Positions 1 through 6,340 are shown, counted from the stretch's first letter. The stretch: 10,897 nucleotides of DNA from Microcaldota archaeon (GCA_016207225.1 JACQQB010000029.1:1-10897), one strand, 5' to 3'. The notes: generated from the letters alone by a model not told the origin. Numbers and translations are program-made.

Positions 1-804
1 GACAAGAGCTTCTATCCAAAAGGAAGACTCCCATTCAAGGGATTTGAAGACAAGAAGAGCTGGGACTTCAACTGGGACGAAGTAACTGAAGCAATAAAGA
101 AATACGGTGTACGAAACGGCTACACAATCGTCATTGCTCCAACTGGAAGTATCTCAATGATCGCAGGCTGCAGCAGTGGCATTGAACCGGTCTACAGCTT
201 AGTCTTTGAGAAAAACGTAAAAGTGGGAAGTTTCTTCTACATGGACCCTGTGTTTGAGAAAATGATGATGAAAGAAGGCCTATACGATGACAACTTAATG
301 AAAGCAGTTCACGACAACAACGGCTCATTGCAAAACATTCCATACATACCTCCGGAACTGAAGCGTGTGTTTGTAACTGCGATGGACATTAAGCCAGAGG
401 ACCACATAAGGGCACTGGCTACATTCCAGAAGTGGGTTGACTCTTCAATTTCAAAGACAAACAACTTCCCTGCAAACGCAACTGTTGAGGATATGAGGCA
501 AAGTTATCTCTTAGCCTATGAACTAGGCTGCAAAGACGTTACAGTCTTCAGGGACACTTCAATCAAGAACCAAGTCCTAGTGGCACCAAAGAGAAAGGAA
601 GAAGAAAAGAAACAAGAGGTGGCTCCAGCTCCACCCAAACCTGTAGAAAAACCAGCAGAAAAACTAACAACCTCATCAACCACAATGATCCAAAAGATAA
701 ACAAGTACGATGAAGTGAAGAACTGCCCTGCCTGTACAACGGCAGTAAACATACAGGAAGGATGTGTAACATGCCCAAGCTGCGGTTGGGGCCTCTGCGC
801 CTAA
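1..804 (+). CDS. nrdJ: Adenosylcobalamin-dependent (class II) ribonucleoside reductase, C-terminal part (5' truncated)
   Basis: The enzyme reduces ribonucleotides to deoxyribonucleotides in the cytoplasm using a B12-derived thiyl radical. The frame is open from base 1, so the gene begins upstream of the window; 267 residues are visible. Counting from the first visible residue, the phosphate-binding stretch APTGSISMIAGCSSGIEP lies at 46-63, and the conserved SKTNNFPANATVEDM and later ELGCKDVTVFRD segments follow, all typical of the class II barrel. After the catalytic domain comes a Lys/Glu/Pro/Ala-rich linker (about 197-225), then a Cys-rich tail: C242xxC245, C255, C258xxC261 and C266. This looks like a small zinc ribbon combined with a C-terminal redox cysteine arm (CGWGLC). 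A T-rich tract follows the TAA stop. The family assignment is firm; class II rather than another class rests on these C-terminal motifs. Confidence 0.93.
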   Translation, partial: DKSFYPKGRLPFKGFEDKKSWDFNWDEVTEAIKKYGVRNGYTIVIAPTGSISMIAGCSSGIEPVYSLVFEKNVKVGSFFYMDPVFEKMMMKEGLYDDNLMKAVHDNNGSLQNIPYIPPELKRVFVTAMDIKPEDHIRALATFQKWVDSSISKTNNFPANATVEDMRQSYLLAYELGCKDVTVFRDTSIKNQVLVAPKRKEEEKKQEVAPAPPKPVEKPAEKLTTSSTTMIQKINKYDEVKNCPACTTAVNIQEGCVTCPSCGWGLCA

Positions 805-810
805 GCAGCC

Positions 811-846
811 TTAAATATTCCTTTTTTTATATTTTTCATTAGTGAT
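811..846 (+). promoter_or_regulatory. TATA box and GTGAT ribosome-binding site for the MIP18-family gene
   Basis: TTAAATAT at 811-818 is centred about 35 nt before the ATG at 850. A start site about 26 nt downstream would give a leader of roughly 9 nt. That leader holds GTGAT (842-846), three bases before the ATG, which matches part of the extended Shine-Dalgarno GGAGGTGAT. Confidence 0.5.
822..836 (+). terminator. T-rich tract after nrdJ, possible archaeal terminator
   Basis: T7 and T5 runs separated by a few A/T bases start 18 nt after the nrdJ stop. No hairpin precedes them, which fits intrinsic archaeal termination on T-rich tracts. The next gene's predicted TATA box lies just before this tract, so terminator and promoter would be interleaved. 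Confidence 0.45.
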
Positions 847-849
847 AGC

Positions 850-1149
850 ATGATTACTGAAGAACAGGTAAAGAACGCTCTAAAAGAGGTTTTCGACCCG
901 GAAATAGGCATCAATGTTGTAGACTTAGGCCTAATCTATGATATCAAGATTGATGGACCTAACATCCACCTGACCATGACCATGACAACTCCTGCATGCC
1001 CTGTAATACCGATGATTCTGGATAATGCCAGGATGGCAATCGGCAAGGTAGAAGGAGTTAAAAGCGCTGAAATTGACCTAGTATGGGATCCTCCCTGGAC
1101 TCCGGAGAGAATGAGCGAGGATGCAAAAGCTCAGCTAGGAATGGTATAG
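850..1149 (+). CDS. MIP18/SufT (DUF59) family Fe-S cluster assembly protein
   Basis: This 99-residue protein is a complete single-domain member of the DUF59/MIP18 family, which helps mature iron-sulfur proteins in the cytoplasm. Visible signatures are DPEIGINVVDLGLIYDI (16-32), the TTPACP segment with the conserved cysteine C50 (likely the Fe-S or metal contact), and the C-terminal VWDPPWTPERMSEDAKAQLG (78-97). The length is normal for stand-alone archaeal members. The ATG has GTGAT three bases upstream. It follows nrdJ by 45 nt with its own apparent promoter, so it may be co-transcribed with nrdJ or independent. Family certain; the client proteins are unknown. Confidence 0.93.
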   Translation: MITEEQVKNALKEVFDPEIGINVVDLGLIYDIKIDGPNIHLTMTMTTPACPVIPMILDNARMAIGKVEGVKSAEIDLVWDPPWTPERMSEDAKAQLGMV

Positions 1150-1186
1150 TATTCGATATATGACGATTTTTCCCCTCAAAACAAGG

Positions 1187-1194
1187 TATATTAA
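1187..1194 (+). promoter_or_regulatory. TATA box for the HD-GYP-like membrane protein gene
   Basis: TATATTAA is centred about 30 nt before the ATG at 1220, placing the likely transcription start only a few bases from the start codon. No Shine-Dalgarno is visible in CTAAAAAAGTATATCT just upstream, so a leaderless or near-leaderless mRNA is likely. Confidence 0.45.
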
Positions 1195-1219
1195 GGGGTT
1201 AAGCTAAAAAAGTATATCT

Positions 1220-2956
1220 ATGGGAGAACTAACGCCTATTCCAAGAACTACTGCAACTACTACTACAACTTCTTCTCAAAGACCTACTCCATTTAACCTA
1301 ATCAGCAGAAGGGGAGATCCAATAAAACAAGAACCAGCTCCAAAGAAACAGATGCCGAATATCAGGGAAGCAATCGGTTTTTATGCAGGTCTTATACTTG
1401 GCTCTGAAAAAGCATCCGAATGCGTTCCACAATATGAAGGCGTTATTTCTAGAATTGAAGCAGGAGGTCATGCCTTATATGTACATGATCAGATAACAGG
1501 AGATCATAGCTATAAAGTCGCCGAACTAGTAGCAAATTGCTCTGAAGCCGTGAGCAGGCGTGGAGACATTTTCGTTACAAATTTAGCTGATGGTTCTAAG
1601 TATTCTCTAGAAACATGGAAAAAATTACTAACACCCGAAATACTATTCGAGCTAATGCTGGCAGGTTATGGACATGATTTAGGCAAAATATACGTACCAA
1701 TAGATATTCTGGACTCTGCCAGAAAATTTACCAATGAAGAATATGCCATAATGAGGGAACATCCAACGGATTCATTGAGAATAATCTTAGGTATTCTACA
1801 AGAAGAACACGTTCAAGCTTGGCATGATTTTCTTAAAGATTCTAGATTCAATGGCTTAGAACTTTCAGATCAAAGAGCTGACCCCCGATTTGTCAGGGTT
1901 GCTTTAATGGCAGAGAGACATCACGAACTAGACTTCCAAAATAAACGTTTCAATACATTCGGAGTTGATGTAGAAGTCGACCACCAACTTGTAAGACTCG
2001 CATCCGAAATAATCACTATATGGGATATGTTTGAAGCGATGACAAGCTTCTGGAGAAGGTACCATAAGGGAAAAACTTTGGAAGGGGCCTATAAAAAAAT
2101 AAGGGAAATTCATGAAAAAGGTGGAATTGACAGGGGAGTTTTTAGATTGTTTGAGGAATTACACAACAGGTATGAAGTAAAAAAAATCTTAGACTTCAGT
2201 ACGGTTTCTTTATTGGAATTAAAGGCTCGTGCAGAAGGTAAACCAATCACAAAAGCAGATAGGGACGCTGCATATGAGAGATTTAAGGATCTTTTTGGTG
2301 GAGATGAGCACGTAGCAGACGACATATTAGCAATTCCACTTTATCAGGACGCACCTGAAGTTACAAGTAGATTCGATTGGCTATTCAAACTGCTGCCTCT
2401 TAGCAGGTCTAGTGATATAAGGAAATTAATAGGATTCTTACCTACAGCAACATATAACTCAATTGCTGAACTCCAGATGTTTGGTGCCGCATTTTTAGGT
2501 GGTATTCTTTATGTAGCTGGTCAATACTTGTATAAATTCGCAACTATAGAAGTTTCCAATGCCATCGCTGTTTTTGGCGGTGTTTTAACTGGAGCCTATC
2601 TTTTAAAATTGTTCAAGATTCTACAATTAGATGAGGAATGGGCAAATTCTATTAAAACAAATCTAAAAGCAAGTACCCTGCTTTTCATTGCACTTGAACT
2701 TCTCAGAGCAAATGTCGGTGCATTCAGGTTCCATGCTGACGAAATGATTAAATTATTTTTAGGAACGTTTGGTTTTATTTCATTATTTAATACATATTTC
2801 TGGAAAAACTTCTCAAAATCTCTCATCGAATGGTTCAGATATCAACTCCGTAAATTTACACTTGTAAACATGTATGCTGTTGGCCAGTATAAACTAGCAA
2901 AAGATAAATTTATGGCAGTAACGCATCCAGATGAAGAAGGATTAAGAAAAGACTAA
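1220..2956 (+). CDS. HD-GYP-like phosphohydrolase domain protein with C-terminal membrane domain
   Basis: This 578-residue protein starts with a low-complexity Thr/Ser/Pro-rich tail (about 1-45). Residues 90-320 read as an HD-GYP-type metal phosphohydrolase: HSYKVAEL (H96), GHDLGKIYVPIDIL (H152, D153, K156), FTNEEYAIMREHP (H181), AERHHE (H234, H235) and IITIWDMFEAMTS (D269), followed by a RRYHKGKTLEGA segment resembling the family's RPYR region. All expected metal ligands are present, but the GYP loop after HHE is replaced (LDFQNKRFNTFG). About four hydrophobic segments follow (415-438, 445-467, 484-500, 509-527), and the basic tail should be cytoplasmic. Family members hydrolyse cyclic dinucleotides, but substrate here cannot be inferred because the selectivity loop is lost and archaea are not known for c-di-GMP. 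Its stop is one base from the stop of a convergent small gene. The start is the only ATG fitting the TATA box. Confidence 0.8.
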   Translation: MGELTPIPRTTATTTTTSSQRPTPFNLISRRGDPIKQEPAPKKQMPNIREAIGFYAGLILGSEKASECVPQYEGVISRIEAGGHALYVHDQITGDHSYKVAELVANCSEAVSRRGDIFVTNLADGSKYSLETWKKLLTPEILFELMLAGYGHDLGKIYVPIDILDSARKFTNEEYAIMREHPTDSLRIILGILQEEHVQAWHDFLKDSRFNGLELSDQRADPRFVRVALMAERHHELDFQNKRFNTFGVDVEVDHQLVRLASEIITIWDMFEAMTSFWRRYHKGKTLEGAYKKIREIHEKGGIDRGVFRLFEELHNRYEVKKILDFSTVSLLELKARAEGKPITKADRDAAYERFKDLFGGDEHVADDILAIPLYQDAPEVTSRFDWLFKLLPLSRSSDIRKLIGFLPTATYNSIAELQMFGAAFLGGILYVAGQYLYKFATIEVSNAIAVFGGVLTGAYLLKLFKILQLDEEWANSIKTNLKASTLLFIALELLRANVGAFRFHADEMIKLFLGTFGFISLFNTYFWKNFSKSLIEWFRYQLRKFTLVNMYAVGQYKLAKDKFMAVTHPDEEGLRKD

Positions 2957-2957
2957 G

Positions 2958-3140
2958 TTATTTCTGTGCTAGTGCTGGTTCAGGCTTTTTGGCAGCTGCT
3001 ATCTCTTGCTTGTTGGGTCTAAAATAATTAATTGCTTGCTGTGGAAGTCCAATCAGACTACTAAATGCCTGACCAACTTGTTGAGCTAGGGTAGGGCCCT
3101 GTCTCATGCCTTTTAATGCTTCTTCAGCTTGATCTACCAT
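2958..3140 (-). CDS. Small protein of unknown function (60 aa)
   Basis: I do not recognise a family. The 60-residue product is MVDQAEEALKGMRQGPTLAQ at the N-terminus, then a helix-prone middle (QVGQAFSSLIGLPQQAINYF) and a Lys/Pro/Ala-rich tail ending in PALAQK. There is no clear signal peptide or membrane segment. It is supported as a real gene because it lies opposite no other gene, has GTGAT three bases before its ATG, and has a TTTAAATA box centred about 35 nt upstream, the same spacing as two other genes here. It converges on the HD-GYP-like gene with a 1-nt gap and diverges from the TPR gene. Confidence 0.55.
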   Translation of the reverse strand: MVDQAEEALKGMRQGPTLAQQVGQAFSSLIGLPQQAINYFRPNKQEIAAAKKPEPALAQK

Positions 3141-3170
3141 CTAATCACATGATTAATAATAATTTGATCC

Positions 3171-3180
3171 TATTTAAAGC
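3171..3180. promoter_or_regulatory. Shared divergent TATA element between the 60-aa gene and the TPR gene
   Basis: The symmetric core TTTAAA (3173-3178) can be read as TATTTAAAG on the plus strand and TTTAAATA on the minus strand. It lies 25 nt from the TPR ATG (3201), which predicts a leaderless transcript, and about 35 nt from the small-protein ATG (3140), which predicts a short leader carrying GTGAT. It is the only obvious TATA-like element in the 60-nt gap suitable for both genes. Confidence 0.45.
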
Positions 3181-3200
3181 TTTCGATATTAAAAATATAA

Positions 3201-3767
3201 ATGTATGATAGTGGTAAAACGTTGGTTTTAAATTCCAAACAATCACTCGACAATGATAATACTGGAGTTGCACAAAAATACATTGAAGAATTACTGATAT
3301 TGTATCCAAATTACAGTATCTCTCACTTCTTGAAAGGTCGTCTGTGCTACAAACTTGGTCAAACCAGTGCAGCTATAGAATCACTTAACAAAGCAATTTC
3401 GCTGGATCCCGAATCCACAGAAGCCCATGCATATCTTGGCTATTCCTATGTTGCATCCGGAGCATTTAATGATGCATTTAATGCTTTAGGTAAATCTCTA
3501 GAACTAAACTCTCAAAATGTAACTGCACGATGCACACTAGCATTTGTTTCCAATATCATAAAAAAAGAAGATGAGGCTAAAGAACATTTAAAAAAGGCTT
3601 TATTGATTGATCCAACTGAAACAATGAATTGGTTTCATCAGTTTTTCAACATAATTGTTTTACCTACCTCCCAAGTAAATTCTCAAACAAAGCTTCAAAT
3701 AAAAAGAGGAATCGAAGAACTGCAAAAACTTGCAGATGCAATAAAAAAACAAAATCAGCGTACATAA
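3201..3767 (+). CDS. TPR-repeat protein
   Basis: This 188-residue protein is built from tetratricopeptide repeats, helical-pair modules that hold protein-protein contacts. Three consecutive 34-residue units are clear: 39-72 (LKGRLCYKLGQTSAAIESLNKAISLDP), 73-106 (AYLGYSYVASGAFNDAFNALGKSLELN) and 107-140 (LAFVSNIIKKEDEAKEHLKKALLIDP). A degenerate repeat precedes them (about 10-37), and the C-terminus (165-185) is a capping helix. No signal peptide or membrane segment is seen, so it is probably cytoplasmic. The ATG has no Shine-Dalgarno and lies 25 nt from a TATA box, fitting a leaderless mRNA. Its TAA directly abuts the stop of the convergent unknown gene with no spacer. The binding partner is unknown; the neighbouring membrane HD-GYP-like protein is one guess from position only. 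Confidence 0.88.
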   Translation: MYDSGKTLVLNSKQSLDNDNTGVAQKYIEELLILYPNYSISHFLKGRLCYKLGQTSAAIESLNKAISLDPESTEAHAYLGYSYVASGAFNDAFNALGKSLELNSQNVTARCTLAFVSNIIKKEDEAKEHLKKALLIDPTETMNWFHQFFNIIVLPTSQVNSQTKLQIKRGIEELQKLADAIKKQNQRT

Positions 3768-4358
3768 CTAAACAGCTCTTTGGTCTGGGAAGTCATCCTC
3801 CTTTTTCTTCTCCTTCACTTTCCTATCTTTGTTAATCGCCTCAATTAATTTCTGTAACTCCTTTTCAACCGGTGCTATAAACGTATTAATATAACTCCAA
3901 ATTAAAGTCTGTGAAATTGTTAAAAACCTGAGAGAATTCTCCGCAGCATACTTGCTAAACTCAGTGGCAAATTTTTGCCTGTTTTCTACAACCTTATCAA
4001 GTGCGTTTCTTATCTCCAGACGTAAAAGTCGTTCAACTCTCTTAAATACCTCTGGCTTAACCAAACCTCTTAAATTTTCAACGAGCATTTCAGGATTAAA
4101 TAAATTCTCAATAACCATGCGAGTAATCTCCCTTCTCCTCGCTTTTAATCCCGGCTGTCCTCCAATCACTATTGTACAGACTCCATCAGCGCAGTGGGAC
4201 TTAATTTCATTCTCCCTGCTCCTATAACTTGAAATAAGTAAAAGCAACTTTTTCCTAGCAGCATCAGAAATAGGCGCTGCGTTAACCATCGTCTCCAATG
4301 TTTTCCACATATCTGTACGTTCATGTTTCTTCTGAGCTATAGCGACTGTTCCTGGCAT
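3768..4358 (-). CDS. Protein of unknown function (196 aa, helical, CxxxxC)
   Basis: I do not recognise this family. The product is charged and largely helix-forming. A short segment at 53-70 carries C56 and C61 followed by the hydrophobic, Gly-rich run TIVIGGQPG, possibly a beta hairpin. Helical stretches at about 72-125 (many Arg/Glu) and 125-180 follow, and the tail is Lys/Glu/Asp-rich (DRKVKEKKKEDDFPDQRAV). The run LRFLTISQTLIWSYINTFIAPV (143-164) is hydrophobic but looks amphipathic rather than clearly membrane-spanning. The ATG has GTGAT three bases upstream and a TATA-like TATTTAA centred 35 nt upstream. Coding is supported by these signals, the gene-length frame and the abutting convergent stop. 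No function is proposed. Confidence 0.75.
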   Translation of the reverse strand: MPGTVAIAQKKHERTDMWKTLETMVNAAPISDAARKKLLLLISSYRSRENEIKSHCADGVCTIVIGGQPGLKARRREITRMVIENLFNPEMLVENLRGLVKPEVFKRVERLLRLEIRNALDKVVENRQKFATEFSKYAAENSLRFLTISQTLIWSYINTFIAPVEKELQKLIEAINKDRKVKEKKKEDDFPDQRAV

Positions 4359-4389
4359 TTAATCACGAAGTAATTCTCAAGCCCAAGTC

Positions 4390-4396
4390 TTAAATA
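4390..4396 (-). promoter_or_regulatory. TATA box for the 196-aa unknown gene
   Basis: On the minus strand this reads TATTTAA within TGTATTTAAGAC, centred about 35 nt before the ATG at 4358. The implied leader is short and contains GTGAT at three bases from the ATG. An imperfect palindrome lies immediately upstream (4401-4418). Confidence 0.45.
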
Positions 4397-4400
4397 CATT

Positions 4401-4418
4401 CTGAACTTCGAACTTCAG
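4401..4418. promoter_or_regulatory. 18-bp near-palindrome, candidate operator
   Basis: CTGAACTTCGAACTTCAG has twofold symmetry at every position except one symmetric pair (C opposite C at 4406 and 4413). It also reads as a tandem GAACTTC repeat. It sits next to the TATA box of the 196-aa gene, in the gap shared with the divergent aminotransferase, where a dimeric repressor or activator could bind. Chance origin is possible. Confidence 0.3.
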
Positions 4419-4452
4419 TAAATGTCGATGTTCTCCATGTGTCGTATCGAAC

Positions 4453-4460
4453 ATTAATAA
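4453..4460 (+). promoter_or_regulatory. Possible TATA box for the aminotransferase gene
   Basis: ATTAATAA is centred about 32 nt before the ATG at 4488, implying a leader of only a few bases. No clear Shine-Dalgarno is seen in CAAATAGACCTAGCAT before the ATG. The 129-nt gap 4359-4487 otherwise holds the divergent promoter, the near-palindrome and a T6 run at 4464-4469; no RNA gene was recognised in it. Confidence 0.35.
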
Positions 4461-4487
4461 ACCTTTTTTACCAAATAGACCTAGCAT

Positions 4488-5657
4488 ATGGTGAAGCTGT
4501 CCAGCAGAATAACTAGGTTAGAAAGCCCAATAAGAGACATATTGACAAGAGCAAAAGAACTGGAGAAGGAAGGAAAGAAACTCTATCCTTTAAACGTAGG
4601 CGACCCGAATAAGTTTGATTTTGATTCCCCGCCCCATGTTAAGCAGGCTTACATAGACGCAATTAACAACATTCCTACTAAATCAAGCTCTTATTCAAGC
4701 AGTGAAGGTGATGAGGAACTAAGGGAAGAAATAGCTAAAACTGAGAAGGTTTCAAAAGATGATGTACTCATCACTATGGGCGTAAGTGAGGGCTTGATGC
4801 AGGTCTTTGCTTCCTTACTTGAAAACAGTGATAATGTACTTATGCCTTCCCCTTCTTATCCTCCTTACATATTTCTCCATGGGATATTCTCAACTGCCTA
4901 CAGCTTTTATGAAACAGACCTAAACTGGCAGCCAGACCTCGGAATAATAAGGAAAAAAATAACCGAGCACACTAAAGCAATAATTCTAAACAACCCAAAC
5001 AATCCTACCGGCGCAGTTTACAGTGAAAAGGTTCTGAGAGAAATCTTCAACATTGCAGGAGAGCATAAAATTCCTGTTATAAGCGATGAAATCTATTCAG
5101 GAATAGAGTTTGACAAAAAGACCAAAAGAGCATGTGATATAGCAAAAGATGTAGAATGCGTAACTATGAATGGTTTTTCAAAGGTTTATCTATGCACTGG
5201 TTACAGGATTGGCTACTTGGCCTTTAGGAATTTAGACCCGTTAAAAGGCTCCGTAATCAAGCTGTGCAGGAATCGTCTCTCCATGAACCATCCTGTCCAA
5301 AAAGCCATGCTTGCAGCCTTGCGCGGTCCAAAGGACTATATCAATGAAACAGTCAAGAAATTGAGAGAAAGAAGGGACTTAATCTACAAGAGGTTAAGTC
5401 AAATAAACGGGCTGGAAGTTGTTAAGCCTGAAGGGGCATTCTACACATTTCCTAAAATTACTGGAGGTCCATGGAAAACAGATAAAGAGTTTGTGTATGA
5501 CTTACTGGAAGAGACTGGAATAATAAGCGTATTCGGAAAAGGCTGCTCTCCAGTTCTCAAAGACAAGCATTTCAGGCTAATCTATTTAGCGCAGAAAGAA
5601 GTTTTGAATGAAGCTATGGATAAACTAGAAGCCTTTATGACAAAAAGATTGAGCTAA
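4488..5657 (+). CDS. Alanine-aminotransferase-like class I PLP enzyme
   Basis: The product is a cytoplasmic fold-type I aminotransferase, 389 residues and normal in length. Visible landmarks are the N-terminal PLNVGDPNKFDFDSPP (34-49), a Gly/Ser-containing cofactor-phosphate region ITMGVSEGLMQVF (95-107), NNPNNPTG (168-175), SDEIYSG (199-205) with the aspartate and tyrosine that contact the cofactor, and the Schiff-base lysine K232 in NGFSKVYLCTGYRIGY. HFRLIYLA near the C-terminus holds the arginine expected to bind the substrate carboxylate. The whole resembles archaeal alanine aminotransferases (alanine plus 2-oxoglutarate to pyruvate plus glutamate) more than aspartate ones, but amino-donor preference cannot be proved from sequence. 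The second codon is GTG, an alternative start. The TAA overlaps the stop of the convergent PH-like gene by 4 nt. Confidence 0.9.
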   Translation: MVKLSSRITRLESPIRDILTRAKELEKEGKKLYPLNVGDPNKFDFDSPPHVKQAYIDAINNIPTKSSSYSSSEGDEELREEIAKTEKVSKDDVLITMGVSEGLMQVFASLLENSDNVLMPSPSYPPYIFLHGIFSTAYSFYETDLNWQPDLGIIRKKITEHTKAIILNNPNNPTGAVYSEKVLREIFNIAGEHKIPVISDEIYSGIEFDKKTKRACDIAKDVECVTMNGFSKVYLCTGYRIGYLAFRNLDPLKGSVIKLCRNRLSMNHPVQKAMLAALRGPKDYINETVKKLRERRDLIYKRLSQINGLEVVKPEGAFYTFPKITGGPWKTDKEFVYDLLEETGIISVFGKGCSPVLKDKHFRLIYLAQKEVLNEAMDKLEAFMTKRLS

Positions 5658-6313
5658 CCTCTTCTCTTATGGGCTAGAATATCCTTAATATCCAGCATCT
5701 CCTGCCTTAAACCTGAAGAAATATCCTTAAGCTCGCTCAATACCCCGATTAAAGTTTTATGGTAGGTTTGTGAGCTGGATTCCGGACTAAATTCTCCCCT
5801 TCTAATGACTACATTTGCCATTATGTCGCTAATCAAATCTTCGCGCTCATGGATTGATATTCCAATTATACATGCTGTTTCAGAAGTGTTCATTGACCTG
5901 CCTGCAGTTTCTATTTTTAATGTTACTAAACCCAGAACCCTTTCAAGTGCAGTTCTGTCTGTTTTCGCATCCTGAATTTTTTCATACGGAACAACAACCC
6001 TATGCCTATTGACTATTCCCCACCTAATTACCAACTCATTCTCTGTTAATTGGTAAGTGTAGGCTTTATACTCCATATCTGCCCACAGGTACGAAGGTAC
6101 TAAAACCATGCCCGTGAATGAAAGTAGAATCAGCAATACTGACAACGGATTTGGTATGCCTCCAATTATCGGCTCGGAGACAGTAGCACTTGCAAACAAC
6201 CCAAAAGTAGTGCCGATAAACCATATCAGAAGTACTAATAGAATCTGCGGCATCAACCAAAGAAGTTTAATGTTAGGAGACAGTCTCCTAACAATAGTAG
6301 GAGCTCCGACCAT
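5654..6313 (-). CDS. PH-like (bPH2/DUF304, YdbS-type) membrane protein
   Basis: This roughly 219-residue protein has two hydrophobic segments (about 17-42 and 55-77) followed by a bacterial-PH-2 domain. The signature is YQLTENELVIRWGIVNRHRV, then VVPYEKIQDAKTDRTALERV and LGLVTLKIETAG, spanning about 80-165. A C-terminal helical, possibly coiled-coil extension follows (about 185-213). YdbS/YdbT-type proteins are integral membrane proteins of poorly known role. I choose the ATG at 6311-6313 because GGGG (6320-6323) lies 6 nt upstream at good Shine-Dalgarno spacing; a TTG two codons earlier (6319) would start directly against those G bases. A TATA-like element lies about 33 nt upstream. The final 4 nt overlap the aminotransferase stop. 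Confidence 0.85.
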   Translation of the reverse strand: MVGAPTIVRRLSPNIKLLWLMPQILLVLLIWFIGTTFGLFASATVSEPIIGGIPNPLSVLLILLSFTGMVLVPSYLWADMEYKAYTYQLTENELVIRWGIVNRHRVVVPYEKIQDAKTDRTALERVLGLVTLKIETAGRSMNTSETACIIGISIHEREDLISDIMANVVIRRGEFSPESSSQTYHKTLIGVLSELKDISSGLRQEMLDIKDILAHKRRG

Positions 6314-6340
6314 AATCAACCCCGTTTCTTCTAGCGCCGA

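Noticed and set aside
1172..1198. CCCCT / AGGGG inverted repeat before the HD-GYP-like gene
   Set aside because: Only about five base pairs with a long loop that overlaps the predicted TATA box; too weak for a terminator or operator call.
1220..2956. Reading the HD protein as Cas3, a dNTPase or a ppGpp hydrolase
   Set aside because: The order HS...HDLGK...EHP...HHE...D with the KIYVP-IL and NEEYAIMREHP context fits HD-GYP; no helicase or synthetase domain is present and no CRISPR array is seen.
2958..3767. Toxin-antitoxin pair formed by the 60-aa and TPR genes
   Set aside because: They are divergent, not a two-gene operon, and neither resembles a known toxin or antitoxin.
4428..4454. Inverted repeat ATGTTC / GAACAT with a 15-nt loop
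   Set aside because: Six-base arms in A+T-rich DNA are expected by chance and do not extend.
4359..4487. Possible C/D-box sRNA or other small RNA in the largest gap, given the Nop5 gene nearby
   Set aside because: No convincing pair of RUGAUGA and CUGA boxes at guide spacing on either strand; promoter elements explain the gap better.
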